NCBI RefSeq assembly: GCF_001592435.1
Contig: NZ_CP014750.1
Span: 1,302,001-1,366,000, forward strand
DNA length: 64,000 nt
Direction of reading: 5' to 3'
From: Thermococcus peptonophilus
Lineage (GTDB): Archaea; Methanobacteriota_B; Thermococci; Thermococcales; Thermococcaceae
The notes under the pieces were generated by a model. That model did no database searches and was not told the origin of the DNA. It saw only the letters and a program-made list of their open reading frames with translations. A program made the position numbers and the translations under genes. Positions within the stretch are counted from its first letter, which is position 1; each line of letters opens with the position of its first letter. This document shows positions 9,066 to 16,790 of this stretch, piece after piece.

Positions 9066-9365
9066 TCACTCCCCCAAGAGTTCTGAGCACAGCTCACGGA
9101 CTTTTTCCTTCGCCCGTTTGAGAAGCTCCTCCCCCTTGGGCGTCGTCCTGTAAATTCGGACGCGCTTTCCGTTTTTGACTTCCCATCGGCTTTCCAGCAG
9201 GCCCATCTCTTCCATCCTGTGGAGGAGCGGGTAGATGGTGCCAGGGCTCACGCTGTACCCGTGTCTCTTCAGCTCTTCCATCATGAACGAGCCCGTCACC
9301 TCTCCTTTGCTTGCGTGGTGGAGTATATGGATGCCCATGAAGCCGAGGAGAACCCTCTTTATCAT
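9066..9365 (-). CDS. PadR-family transcriptional regulator
   Basis: This protein of about 99 residues has the PadR winged-helix signature (SPGTIYPLLHRMEEMGLL) and the typical basic wing KRVRIYRTTPKG. I chose the ATG at 9365, preceded by GGTG six bases upstream. A GTG at 9374 is in frame but lies within the operator palindrome. PadR proteins repress neighbouring transporter genes and often themselves, releasing DNA on ligand binding. Here the gene precedes an MFS exporter and has a near-perfect palindrome over its own start. Confidence 0.9.
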   Translation of the reverse strand: MIKRVLLGFMGIHILHHASKGEVTGSFMMEELKRHGYSVSPGTIYPLLHRMEEMGLLESRWEVKNGKRVRIYRTTPKGEELLKRAKEKVRELCSELLGE

Positions 9366-9392
9366 ATCGAACACCGATATCGGTTTTCGATA
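9365..9392. promoter_or_regulatory. Probable operator palindrome of the PadR-MFS operon
   Basis: This 28-bp inverted repeat is centred on CCGATATCGG with outer arms TATCGAA / TTTCGATA and a single mismatch. It lies about 5 bp downstream of the minus-strand TATA box, spanning the likely transcription start and the ribosome binding site of the PadR gene. A bound dimer there would block initiation, which implies autorepression. The position and symmetry are seen directly; binding by this PadR protein is inference. Confidence 0.72.
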
Positions 9393-9396
9393 GGAA

Positions 9397-9407
9397 CGTA
9401 TAAAAGG
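9397..9407 (-). promoter_or_regulatory. TATA box of the PadR-MFS operon
   Basis: On the minus strand this reads CCTTTTATACG, about 37 nt before the ATG at 9365 and just upstream of the operator palindrome. The same bases read TATAAAAGG on the plus strand. Confidence 0.5.
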
Positions 9408-9485
9408 ATTTCTGTTACTATTTATGAGTGGCCTTGCTCTCTGCGTTCTCCAAGCGGCTTTGTTTGGGACGATGGTCTTGCTTTC

Positions 9486-9878
9486 TTAATCTTTCTCCAG
9501 CACGTGCTTCTCCAGGACGTAGCAGTGGAACGTCCCCTCGAAAACCTTCTCTCCCTTTTCGTTGAAGACCTCTCCTTTGACTATTTTCTTCCTGCCGAGG
9601 TCTTCAACAATTTCAGCCCTCGCCAGAAGATTCTCCCCGACTTTCACGGGCTTGAGGAACCTAACTTCTGCTTTTCCGAGAACAACTGTCGGCTCGTTTA
9701 CAGCGAGCATGGCCGCGTAATCCGCCAGCCCGAAAGTGAAGCCGCCGTGAACGAGTCCGTATTCGTCAACGGCCATCTCCTCAGTAGTTTCCAGAATGAC
9801 CTCAGCTTCGGGTGGCCCAACTTTCACGGGCTTCCCGAGAAGCTTCTCCGAGGCCAGCTTATGCGTCCTTATCTCCAT
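9486..9878 (-). CDS. PaaI-type hotdog-fold thioesterase
   Basis: This 130-residue protein shows the hotdog thioesterase pattern DEYGLVHGGFTFGLADYAA, with the HGG segment that normally precedes the catalytic acidic residue. It probably hydrolyses an acyl- or aryl-CoA; the substrate is unknown. The start at 9878 follows GGTGGTGGGA. A longer open frame extends to 10049 but lacks start signals and overlaps the divergent gene. The promoter lies in a 43-bp divergent spacer shared with the plus-strand gene at 9922. Confidence 0.82.
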   Translation of the reverse strand: MEIRTHKLASEKLLGKPVKVGPPEAEVILETTEEMAVDEYGLVHGGFTFGLADYAAMLAVNEPTVVLGKAEVRFLKPVKVGENLLARAEIVEDLGRKKIVKGEVFNEKGEKVFEGTFHCYVLEKHVLEKD

Positions 9879-9921
9879 TCCCACCACCAGGTTTATTAAA
9901 TCTGGGAAGGTAATAAGTTTG

Positions 9922-10329
9922 ATGGATATGCACCCGCTTGAGGAGGCCATCAAGGTTAAAGGTTCCCCCGAGTTCACGAGGAGCGAGTTAGTCGGTATTC
10001 TTAGCTTCAGGCTCAGGAGGATGTCACCCACCGAGGCCAAGAAAGCCATCGAAGAATGGATCGAAGAAGGCCTTCTGGAGGAGAGGGAAGGGAAGTTTCT
10101 TGTCGTTATTGAAAAGTTGGAAGAAGAGAAAGATGTAGGTTCTCTGCTCGGTGAAATGGTCTCTTATATCGCCCGTTCCCTTGGATGGAACGAGCTTGAG
10201 GTTCTGGAAGGCGTTAAAAAGATGCGCGAACGCTATGGGGAGCTCGATGATGCCATTCTTGCCTACCTGTTTGGCATGGAGAAAGGTGTGGATATGTCGA
10301 AGTTCAGGGACAGGCTTCCAGAGTTATGA
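9922..10329 (+). CDS. DUF2240-like archaeal protein
   Basis: This protein of about 135 residues is mostly helical and charged, with an N-terminal winged-helix-like part (SPEFTRSELVGILSF) and a C-terminal helical part. From memory it fits the archaeal DUF2240 family of unknown function. The ATG at 9922 and the one at 9928 are both plausible. The plus-strand TATA-like tract TTTATTAAAT (near 9891-9900) would give a nearly leaderless transcript. It is divergent from the thioesterase gene. Confidence 0.72.
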   Translation: MDMHPLEEAIKVKGSPEFTRSELVGILSFRLRRMSPTEAKKAIEEWIEEGLLEEREGKFLVVIEKLEEEKDVGSLLGEMVSYIARSLGWNELEVLEGVKKMRERYGELDDAILAYLFGMEKGVDMSKFRDRLPEL

Positions 10330-10382
10330 GTTCCGTTTAAGCCTTTTAACTCTCAATGTCAATATACAATTGGGTGAGGCCC

Positions 10383-10919
10383 ATGCCAAAGGAGGCCCTC
10401 ATAGTTGTTGATATGCAGCGCGACTTCATGCCCAGGGGAGCGCTCCCAGTACCGGAGGGCGACACCATCATTCCCAAATGCAACGAGTACATCAGAAAGT
10501 TCAAAGAGAAGGGTGCCCTTATAGTGGCCACGAGGGACTGGCATCCCCCTAACCACATCAGCTTTAAGGAGAGGGGCGGTCCTTGGCCACCACACTGCGT
10601 TCAGAACACCCCCGGAGCGGAGTTTGTTGTAGACCTGCCCGAGGACGCCGTAATAATCTCAAAGGCGACTGAGCCTGATAAGGAGGCCTACTCGGGCTTT
10701 GAAGGTACGAACCTCGCGGAAATTCTCAGGGAGAATGGCGTTGAGAAGGTTTACATCTGCGGTGTTGCCACGGAGTACTGTGTGAAAGCGACCGCCCTTG
10801 ACGCGGCCAAGCACGGCTTTGAGACCTATCTCCTGAGCGATGCCGTTAAGGGCATCAACCCCGAGGACGAGAAGAAGGCTCTTGAAGAGATGAAGAAGGC
10901 CGGTGTGAAGATTCTGTGA
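10383..10919 (+). CDS. pncA: Nicotinamidase
   Basis: This 178-residue enzyme converts nicotinamide to nicotinic acid and ammonia in the NAD salvage pathway. The catalytic triad Asp10, Lys94 and Cys133 and the metal ligands Asp52, His54 and His71 fall at exactly the positions I recall for the Pyrococcus horikoshii enzyme. The ATG at 10383 follows GGTGAGGCCC, with a TATA-like CCTTTTAAC about 40 nt upstream. The last 65 bp overlap the 3' end of the convergent transporter gene. Confidence 0.93.
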   Translation: MPKEALIVVDMQRDFMPRGALPVPEGDTIIPKCNEYIRKFKEKGALIVATRDWHPPNHISFKERGGPWPPHCVQNTPGAEFVVDLPEDAVIISKATEPDKEAYSGFEGTNLAEILRENGVEKVYICGVATEYCVKATALDAAKHGFETYLLSDAVKGINPEDEKKALEEMKKAGVKIL

Positions 10920-11892
10920 GCTTTTTCCACTCTTTTACCAGGACTAGAAGGAGATTCAGAACAATTGGGCCGATTATTATGCCTTTGAGCCCCATAGCCC
11001 ACGTTCCGCCAACCATTCCAATGAAGACCAGCGTCTCGTCCAGTTCAGTGTCCCTGGCGACGAGCATAGGCCTTATTGTGTAGTCCGGCATCGGGGAGAC
11101 CAGAAGGGCACCGTAGACTGAGATGCCGATTGCATGGAGGTACATCCCATTGAGGGCGAAGTGGATGGCCGCCGCCAGCCATATCATCCATCCTTCGAAG
11201 AGTGGCACGAATGAAAACGCGAACGTTAAGAATCCGGCGATGACAGCAGTGTAGATGTCGGAAACACCAAAGACTATGTATCCAAGTGTCATTAGGATGC
11301 CCTTCGCAACGTTCAGGAGGAGCCATGCCCTCACGAGGGCAGAGAGGGTTTTGTGGACGCTTGTGAGTATTTCCTCGCCTAGTTCCCTTTTTTCTTCCGG
11401 CAGGAGTTCTCTGATGGTTCGTGCTATCTGCTCTGAATATGCGAGCCCGTAATAAAACGCCAGAAAGAATACGATGAGCTGAATTATGTACAGCGGTATC
11501 GAAAATGCCCTGCTTGAGACGTAGTCGGCTATTCTTGTAGTTGCCTCAGCTTTGATGTTAAAGATGAACTCTCTGGCATCCTCTGGTAGTGGGAGGGTTA
11601 GAATCCAGTTGAGGACATCCCCTATGCTCCCCGCGAATGATACTGCAAGCCTGAGTGACATCATGGCCAGTTCAAACGTTAAAGTTCCACCGAGAACGAG
11701 GAACGTGAAGCTGATAAGAACCGCTGACTCCCGGTTCCCCACAAATTTTCTCAGCCTTCGGTGGATGGGATAGAAGGCGTAGGCAAGAATAAGCCCAAAG
11801 AAAAGCGGCTCGAGAAAGGGATGAATAACCCTCCACGATACGTACAGGATAACTGCAATGACAGCCGCCCAAACTGCAGTTTCGACTTTCAT
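10855..11892 (-). CDS. AI-2E family (PerM-type) membrane transporter
   Basis: This 345-residue protein has about eight membrane helices in the AI-2E arrangement: two at the N-terminus, a soluble helical stretch (residues about 90-130), then a C-terminal bundle. Characterised family members include an autoinducer-2 exporter and Na+/H+ antiporters, so the substrate is uncertain. The C-terminus is a Ser/Arg/Pro-rich tail encoded in the 65 bp that overlap the nicotinamidase gene. It may therefore be poorly conserved. The ATG follows GGGGAAC. Confidence 0.83.
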   Translation of the reverse strand: MKVETAVWAAVIAVILYVSWRVIHPFLEPLFFGLILAYAFYPIHRRLRKFVGNRESAVLISFTFLVLGGTLTFELAMMSLRLAVSFAGSIGDVLNWILTLPLPEDAREFIFNIKAEATTRIADYVSSRAFSIPLYIIQLIVFFLAFYYGLAYSEQIARTIRELLPEEKRELGEEILTSVHKTLSALVRAWLLLNVAKGILMTLGYIVFGVSDIYTAVIAGFLTFAFSFVPLFEGWMIWLAAAIHFALNGMYLHAIGISVYGALLVSPMPDYTIRPMLVARDTELDETLVFIGMVGGTWAMGLKGIIIGPIVLNLLLVLVKEWKKLTESSHRPSSSLQEPSSRPRG

Positions 11893-11946
11893 GTTCCCCG
11901 GAGGGTTTATTTAGTCAGGATTATAAAAACCTCCCGGTGGTTTGAG

Positions 11947-12261
11947 ATGGAGGAGCTGCTATCGAAGTTTGAAAAGCTGATTGCTGACGGCGATAGGATG
12001 TTCTCCAGCGGAGATTACAGCGGTGCCTACGAGTCGTATTTAAACGCCCTCTATGCCCTGGCCGCGATAGTGGTGTACAGGGGCACTGGCATGCTGGTTC
12101 CACCCGAACGGCTTCCCGGTTTTCTTGGCGGGTTTCCAGAGCTTGAGGATGCGATACGGAGGTACTCGGGGAGTGCTCCGAGCGAAGAAGCAGTAAGGTC
12201 TTTAAGGGAAGAACTCGAGAGACTCCGGGGAATGATGAGTTTGCCGAGTTCCGAGCGGTGA
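11947..12261 (+). CDS. Small helical protein of unknown function
   Basis: This 104-residue soluble protein has an N-terminal region resembling one TPR-like helical hairpin (FSSGDYSGAYESYLNALYAL) and a charged C-terminal helix. The ATG at 11947 follows GGTGG at 11936-11940, and a TATA box (TTATAAAAA) lies near 11922. It is divergent from the AI-2E transporter. The TPR-like segment suggests a protein-binding role, but no family is recognised. Confidence 0.7.
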   Translation: MEELLSKFEKLIADGDRMFSSGDYSGAYESYLNALYALAAIVVYRGTGMLVPPERLPGFLGGFPELEDAIRRYSGSAPSEEAVRSLREELERLRGMMSLPSSER

Positions 12262-12267
12262 CGAGGA

Positions 12268-12654
12268 CTAACCTCTGACCCATATCACAGTTCCAATCCC
12301 ATTAGTACAGAATGAGGACACCCGCCTTAGTGCTCTCTCAATTTCTCTGCCACCCCCCAGCTCTACCAGGACTTCTCCTTCGCGTGTAGAGAACTTCAGA
12401 GTGGTTACTGAACCATCATGATGAAGGGCAGGGGTACCTCTGATTGAAAGCCCTCCCAAGTTGTCTTTACCCCATATGGCATCAACTTCTAAGGTTTGAG
12501 AGTACATGAGGACGGTAAATTTGACCGTTTTTTCCACAGGTGTTATCGGCTCCCCATTCAGAAGTGCTCTCCCGTACGCGATGCAAACGGGAGTAGCTTT
12601 TGCAAAGCCATCAACGTACCTTCCCAAAACTTCATAAATCGTGGCGTCTCCCAT
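12268..12654 (-). CDS. Protein of unknown function
   Basis: This 128-residue soluble beta-rich protein starts MGDATIYEVLG. The ATG at 12654 is preceded by GAGGTG seven bases upstream, and a TATA-like AATATACTTT lies near 12687-12696 on this strand. Another ATG at 12669 lies before the binding site. No motif, metal site or membrane helix is seen. It is divergent from the next plus-strand gene and ends 6 bp from the stop of the previous one. Confidence 0.66.
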   Translation of the reverse strand: MGDATIYEVLGRYVDGFAKATPVCIAYGRALLNGEPITPVEKTVKFTVLMYSQTLEVDAIWGKDNLGGLSIRGTPALHHDGSVTTLKFSTREGEVLVELGGGREIERALRRVSSFCTNGIGTVIWVRG

Positions 12655-12712
12655 ATAGATACACCTCATAGTAATTGTTGGATGGAAAGTATATTGGTAT
12701 TCGGTGGTTACC

Positions 12713-13396
12713 ATGAGGATAGTTGCTGCTGACACTGGTGGTGCACTTCTTGATGATGCATATAACCCCATAGGGCTGATAGCGACCGTCGCCGTGCTCG
12801 TTGAAAAGCCCTACAGGACAGCTTCACTGAGCAGGGCCAAGTACGCGGATCCCTTTAACTACGACATGAGCGGGAGGCAGGCCATCAGGGATGAGGCCTA
12901 TCTGGCCGTTGAACTTGCCAGGGAAGTTAAGCCCGACGTCGTGCACCTTGACTCCACAATTGGTGGAATAGAGGTCAGGAAGCTCGATGAACCAACGATA
13001 GAGGCGCTTGGCATAACCGATAGAGGTAAGGAAGTCTGGAAAGACCTATCCAAAGACCTCCAGCCGCTGGCAAAGAAGCTCTGGGAAGAAATGGGCATTG
13101 AGATAATCGCCATAGGAAAGTGGAGCGTCCCCGTCAGGATAGCTGAGATATATTCCGGAATATACACTGCCAAGTGGGCAATAGAATACGCCAGAAAGAA
13201 CGGAAAGGTCTTAGTCGGGCTGCCTAGGTACATGAGAGTCGATATAAAACCCGGGAAGATATACGGCGAGAGCCTAGACCCGAGGGAGGGCGGCCTCTTT
13301 GGAGAGATTGAGGCCAATACGAAAGGTGTTAGTTGGGAGCTCTACCCCAACCCGCTCGTGAGGCGGTACATGGTGCTTGAGGTGTGGAAAGAATAG
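12713..13396 (+). CDS. DUF4152-like archaeal protein
   Basis: This 227-residue protein begins MRIVAADTGGALL, reminiscent of an RNase H / actin-like first strand with an acidic residue. Further acidic motifs follow, including VHLDSTIGG near residue 85. From memory it matches the DUF4152 family of Thermococcales, whose function is not established; the fold hints at a nuclease or phosphotransfer enzyme. The ATG follows GGTGGTTACC. It converges on iorA with a 5-bp gap. Confidence 0.78.
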   Translation: MRIVAADTGGALLDDAYNPIGLIATVAVLVEKPYRTASLSRAKYADPFNYDMSGRQAIRDEAYLAVELAREVKPDVVHLDSTIGGIEVRKLDEPTIEALGITDRGKEVWKDLSKDLQPLAKKLWEEMGIEIIAIGKWSVPVRIAEIYSGIYTAKWAIEYARKNGKVLVGLPRYMRVDIKPGKIYGESLDPREGGLFGEIEANTKGVSWELYPNPLVRRYMVLEVWKE

Positions 13397-13401
13397 GGGG
13401 A

Positions 13402-15315
13402 TTAAGCCCCCTTCTCCAGCTCGCTCGGGAACTTTATGGCGTCGAACGGGCACGTCTGGTTGCAGACGCCGCAGCCTGTGCAGAGGAGCTCGTCTATCTT
13501 AACTTTCCTCGTCTCCGGGTCATAGACGAGCGCTGGACAGCCGGTCAGGAGTATGCAGGCCTTACAGCCGGTGCATTTGTCCCCGATAACTATCGGTTTC
13601 TCTCCGATTTCGCCGCGCCTTATCACAGGAATGACGCACTCGCGCCTCGCTATTATCACAGCCGGGCCTTCAACCCTCATGGCTTCCTTGATGGCTTCCC
13701 TCGTTGCCTCGAGGTCATAGGGGTCAACGGTCTTGACGTATTTAACTCCCAATGCTTTGACAAGGGCCTCTATGTCGATCTCGTTGAACTTCCTTCCGGT
13801 CTCGCTTCCGCCGGTTCCAGGGTGCGGCTGGTGGCCGGTCATTGCAGTTGTTCTGTTGTCGAGTATCATAACTAAAACGTTCAGGTTCTTGTAGACGGCA
13901 TCTATCAGCGGCTGAATTCCGTTGTGGAAGAAAGTTGAATCTCCAATGGTGGCGATTACCTTCTTGTCCATGACGACGCTCTGGCCGTTGGCAAGGCTTA
14001 TGCTTGCACCCATTACGTATTCAGTCCAGATGGCCTCAAGCGGCGGGAGGAGCGATAGGGCGTAGCAACCTATGTCTCCGTGAATCGGAACCTTATAGCG
14101 ACCGAGCTTGAGGTCTCTGAGGGCGTCGAGTACTGCCCTGTATGAGCCGCGGTGTGGGCAGCCGGGGCACATAACGGGTGGCCTCTTTGGAGCTAAGCTC
14201 TCGGCGTAGGCAACCTCTTCGGGCTTGATATACTCTTCGCTCTCCTCGCCGATGAGCTTGAGAAGGGCGTTTCTAACGAGGGAAGGTGTTAGCTCGCCCT
14301 CAGGCGGGAGGTGGCCGGTTCTCTTGCCGTAGATCGGCATATTTAGTCCGGCCTCGTAGGCCGCTATCTTCACTTCTTCCTCAAGGAATGGAGCACCGTC
14401 CTCAATTACTATGGCCTGCTCAACAGTTTTCAGAAACTCAACAACGAGCTTCTTCGGGAGCGGGTGCGGCGTTGAGAGCTTGAGAACCTTGAAGTCTGCG
14501 TTTATCTTTGGAAGGATCTCCTTCACGTAGTTGTATGGAGCTCCCTCAACGATTATTCCTAGTCTGGCGTCTTCTTCCCCTTCGACCCAGTTGAAGGGCA
14601 TGGAGTTGAACTCCTCTTCTATCTTCCTGAGCGTCTCGTTGAGCCACCTGTGCCTCTTTCTGTTGCCCTCCATGCTGGCCCTTACATAGCGCTCGATGTC
14701 CTTCTTGAAGACGGGCTTCCGGTCAAGCTCGATGAACTCTCCGACCTCAACGTCGGCTGTTGTGTGGTTTACTCTCGTTGTCGTGCGGAAGATTATTGGG
14801 ACTTTGTACCTCTCGCTCAGCTCATAGGCGTACTTTATGAGGTCGTGAGCCTCTTGAGGATCGGCGGGCTCAAGAACGGGGAGGAGGGAAATCTTGCCGT
14901 AGTACCTGTCGTCCTGCTCGGTCTGGCTCGTATGGGGCCCGGGGTCATCTGCGACGAGGATTACAAGCCCACCCTCAACGCCGGAGTAGGCGAGGCTCAT
15001 GAGTGGATCGGCGGCAACGTTGAGGCCAACACACTTCATTGTTACCAGTGCCCGAAGGCCGGTATAGGCTACTCCAGCGGCCTCTTCTAATGCCACTTTC
15101 TCGTTGGGCGCCCACTCGGCAAAGACCTCCGGCTTCAGCCTCGCTATTGTCTCGACAACTTCAGTTGAGGGTGTTCCAGGATAACCTGTGGCAAAGACGA
15201 CTCCGCTCTCAAGTGCGCCGTAGGCTATCGCCTCGTTTCCCATGAGGAGCTTCCTCTCTTTTTTAGCCGATGTCTCGAGTGAAGCGTTAGAAGGAGCGTT
15301 CTTTAGAGCCTCCAC
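13402..15315 (-). CDS. iorA: Indolepyruvate ferredoxin oxidoreductase, alpha subunit
   Basis: This 637-residue subunit oxidatively decarboxylates aryl pyruvates from aromatic amino acids to aryl acetyl-CoA, reducing ferredoxin. It shows the N-terminal pyruvate-binding domain (GYPGTPSTEV), a thiamine diphosphate domain (CPGCPHRGSY, GDIGCYAL, GDSTFFHNG) and two C-terminal [4Fe-4S] motifs (CTGCKAC and CTGCGVC). I chose GTG at 15315 because GGTGGT precedes it and the likely TATA box (15347-15354) would place the transcript start near 15325. An ATG at 15327 would add four residues. The beta subunit gene is not adjacent and not in this window. Confidence 0.92.
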   Translation of the reverse strand: MEALKNAPSNASLETSAKKERKLLMGNEAIAYGALESGVVFATGYPGTPSTEVVETIARLKPEVFAEWAPNEKVALEEAAGVAYTGLRALVTMKCVGLNVAADPLMSLAYSGVEGGLVILVADDPGPHTSQTEQDDRYYGKISLLPVLEPADPQEAHDLIKYAYELSERYKVPIIFRTTTRVNHTTADVEVGEFIELDRKPVFKKDIERYVRASMEGNRKRHRWLNETLRKIEEEFNSMPFNWVEGEEDARLGIIVEGAPYNYVKEILPKINADFKVLKLSTPHPLPKKLVVEFLKTVEQAIVIEDGAPFLEEEVKIAAYEAGLNMPIYGKRTGHLPPEGELTPSLVRNALLKLIGEESEEYIKPEEVAYAESLAPKRPPVMCPGCPHRGSYRAVLDALRDLKLGRYKVPIHGDIGCYALSLLPPLEAIWTEYVMGASISLANGQSVVMDKKVIATIGDSTFFHNGIQPLIDAVYKNLNVLVMILDNRTTAMTGHQPHPGTGGSETGRKFNEIDIEALVKALGVKYVKTVDPYDLEATREAIKEAMRVEGPAVIIARRECVIPVIRRGEIGEKPIVIGDKCTGCKACILLTGCPALVYDPETRKVKIDELLCTGCGVCNQTCPFDAIKFPSELEKGA

Positions 15316-15450
15316 GATGACCACCATAGGCTTTCCGTGAATAAGGTTAAAACTCTATGCTCAGAAAAACACCTGCGAAAGCCGAAAAATATTCGAAAAC
15401 ATTGTGGGTGCAGAGGTGGGCTTAAATAGTCCTCCACCGTAGGTATCACT

Positions 15451-15738
15451 ATGAAAGTTAAAGAACTCCTTGAGAAAGTTGACGAGGTTATAGCGAGCCT
15501 GAAGATAGCTATAGTCGCCAATCAGCAGAGGTCTATGGAGACTCCCTATACGAGCCTTGAGTTCACCCAGCGAGCTATTGAACTCCAGGAGGATTTAGAC
15601 GACCTCTTGAAAGCCAGGAAATTTCTCCTCTCCCTTGATCCCGAGACCGATGCCGAAGAGCACTTCTCAAAGGAAGAGCTTGAGAAGTTCCTCAAGCTCC
15701 TTGAGCTCCTTAGGGATGCAGAGGCTCACTTCTACTGA
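15451..15738 (+). CDS. Small helical protein of unknown function
   Basis: This 95-residue, highly charged, all-helical protein is predicted to form a coiled-coil-like hairpin (two helices around residues 1-25 and 38-60, then a C-terminal Leu/Lys/Glu helix). A TATA box GCTTAAATAG lies at 15420-15429 and AGGT precedes the ATG. It is followed after 4 bp by the disrupted MazG-like gene. No family is recognised. Confidence 0.7.
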   Translation: MKVKELLEKVDEVIASLKIAIVANQQRSMETPYTSLEFTQRAIELQEDLDDLLKARKFLLSLDPETDAEEHFSKEELEKFLKLLELLRDAEAHFY

Positions 15739-15742
15739 GGTG

Positions 15743-16069
15743 ATGCCCGTGGACTTCTGGGAGCTTGAAAGAATAGTTATTGAATTCATGGACGCCAGGA
15801 AATGGAAAAAGTACCACACACTAAAAAACCTGGCTATCTCCGCTGTAGTTGAGCTGGGGGAGCTTTTTGACCACTTCCAGTGGCTCAGCGATGAGGAAGA
15901 TCCTTGAGGCCGTAAAAAACCCGAGAAGAAAGAAGAGGTCGCGGATGAGATAGCGGACGTTATAATATATCTCGTACTCCTGGCGCATGAGCTTGGAATA
16001 GACCTGGATGAGACCGTTGGCACGAAAATCAGAAAGAACAAAGCTAGCTATCCTCTCCCAGGAGACTGA
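15743..16069 (+). pseudogene. MazG-like nucleotide pyrophosphohydrolase, interrupted by TGA
   Basis: The N-terminal part (WKKYHTLKNLAISAVVELGEL) and C-terminal part (ADEIADVIIYLVLLAHELGID) together form a MazG/RS21-C6-type pyrophosphohydrolase with its metal-binding helices (ExxE and ExxD). Between them lies an in-frame TGA at 15905-15907. The local sequence fits one extra base near 15898 and one missing base near 15928: read one base later, the intervening codons give ILEAVKN, the expected joining helix. The two shifts cancel, so both ends share a frame. It may be a sequencing artefact, a fresh pseudogene, or recoding. The start could be ATG 15743 or GTG 15749. The 3' end overlaps the HIT gene by 26 bp. 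Confidence 0.75.
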
Positions 16070-16511
16070 GAAGGGCTTTCCTTAAGGATTCTACTTCTTC
16101 TCTCCCCAGCCTGTTTTTCTTCCAGCGCTCTTTCATGGTCAGGTTTTCGTCCTCGATGTCCAACACCGCCTTTCTTACTCCACCTCTCGGCCTGTTGCAG
16201 TCACCTTTCCATCTTGGAATAACATGAATGTGGATGTGGGGAACTGTCTGACCGGCTGCTTCTCCGAGGTTAATGCCAACGTTGAAGCCATCGGGATTCA
16301 TGGCCTTTTTTAGGGTCTTCATGGAGAGGTCAACGCCCCTTATCAGAGCGGTTTTTTCTTTTTCGTCCAGCTCTTCCCACGTCTCGACGTGCCTTCTGGG
16401 GATGACAAGCACGTGCCCTCTGTTCGCAGGGTATCCATCGAGGATTATCCTTATCAGCTTGTCTTCGTACAGCAGATTTTCCCTTTTCGGACTGCAGAAT
16501 GGACAGTCCAT
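16044..16511 (-). CDS. HIT-family nucleotide hydrolase/transferase
   Basis: This 155-residue protein has the histidine triad HIHIHVIPRW near residue 93 and an N-terminal CPFC pair often used for zinc binding in this family. HIT proteins cleave nucleoside phosphoramidates or dinucleoside polyphosphates; the exact substrate is unknown. GGTGGTTCT directly precedes the ATG, with a TATA-like TTTTAAG tract upstream. It is convergent with, and overlaps, the interrupted MazG-like gene. Confidence 0.9.
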   Translation of the reverse strand: MDCPFCSPKRENLLYEDKLIRIILDGYPANRGHVLVIPRRHVETWEELDEKEKTALIRGVDLSMKTLKKAMNPDGFNVGINLGEAAGQTVPHIHIHVIPRWKGDCNRPRGGVRKAVLDIEDENLTMKERWKKNRLGREEVESLRKALLSLLGEDS

Positions 16512-16563
16512 AGAACCACCAAAGACTTAAAACCACCTATCTTAAAAAGTCCCCGGTGGGAGC

Positions 16564-16785
16564 ATGGGGGAAGAACTCAAGGAACTTGAGAGGACGTACC
16601 GAAAGCTTCTCTCGGCCGGTTTGCTGTTGCTTCTGGTAGGGTTTGGACTCATAATCTTTAAGCCCCTGGGGTGGACTGCGTCCATGATACTGGGGGCGAT
16701 TATCTTTGCGGTGTCGTTCATCCCACTGGAGCTTGCGAGGAGAACCGCCAGGAGGATGGCAGTCATCGCTTTTAGAGGAGAATAG
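16564..16785 (+). CDS. Small membrane protein with two helices
   Basis: This 73-residue protein has a charged N-terminal helix followed by two hydrophobic segments (residues about 16-30 and 37-53) and a basic tail, so both ends are probably cytosolic. GGTGGGAGC precedes the ATG. It lies just upstream of psmA but has its own start signals. Function unknown. Confidence 0.7.
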   Translation: MGEELKELERTYRKLLSAGLLLLLVGFGLIIFKPLGWTASMILGAIIFAVSFIPLELARRTARRMAVIAFRGE

Positions 16786-16790
16786 AAAAG

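Noticed and set aside
9796-9921. Longer N-terminus of the DUF2240-like protein
   Set aside because: The extension overlaps the conserved thioesterase coding region on the other strand and has no start signal; the likely start is at 9922 or 9928.
15905-15907. In-frame TGA in the MazG-like gene read as selenocysteine
   Set aside because: No SECIS-like structure is apparent, Thermococcales are not known to use selenocysteine, and the family has no Cys at this position. Two cancelling indels explain the site better.
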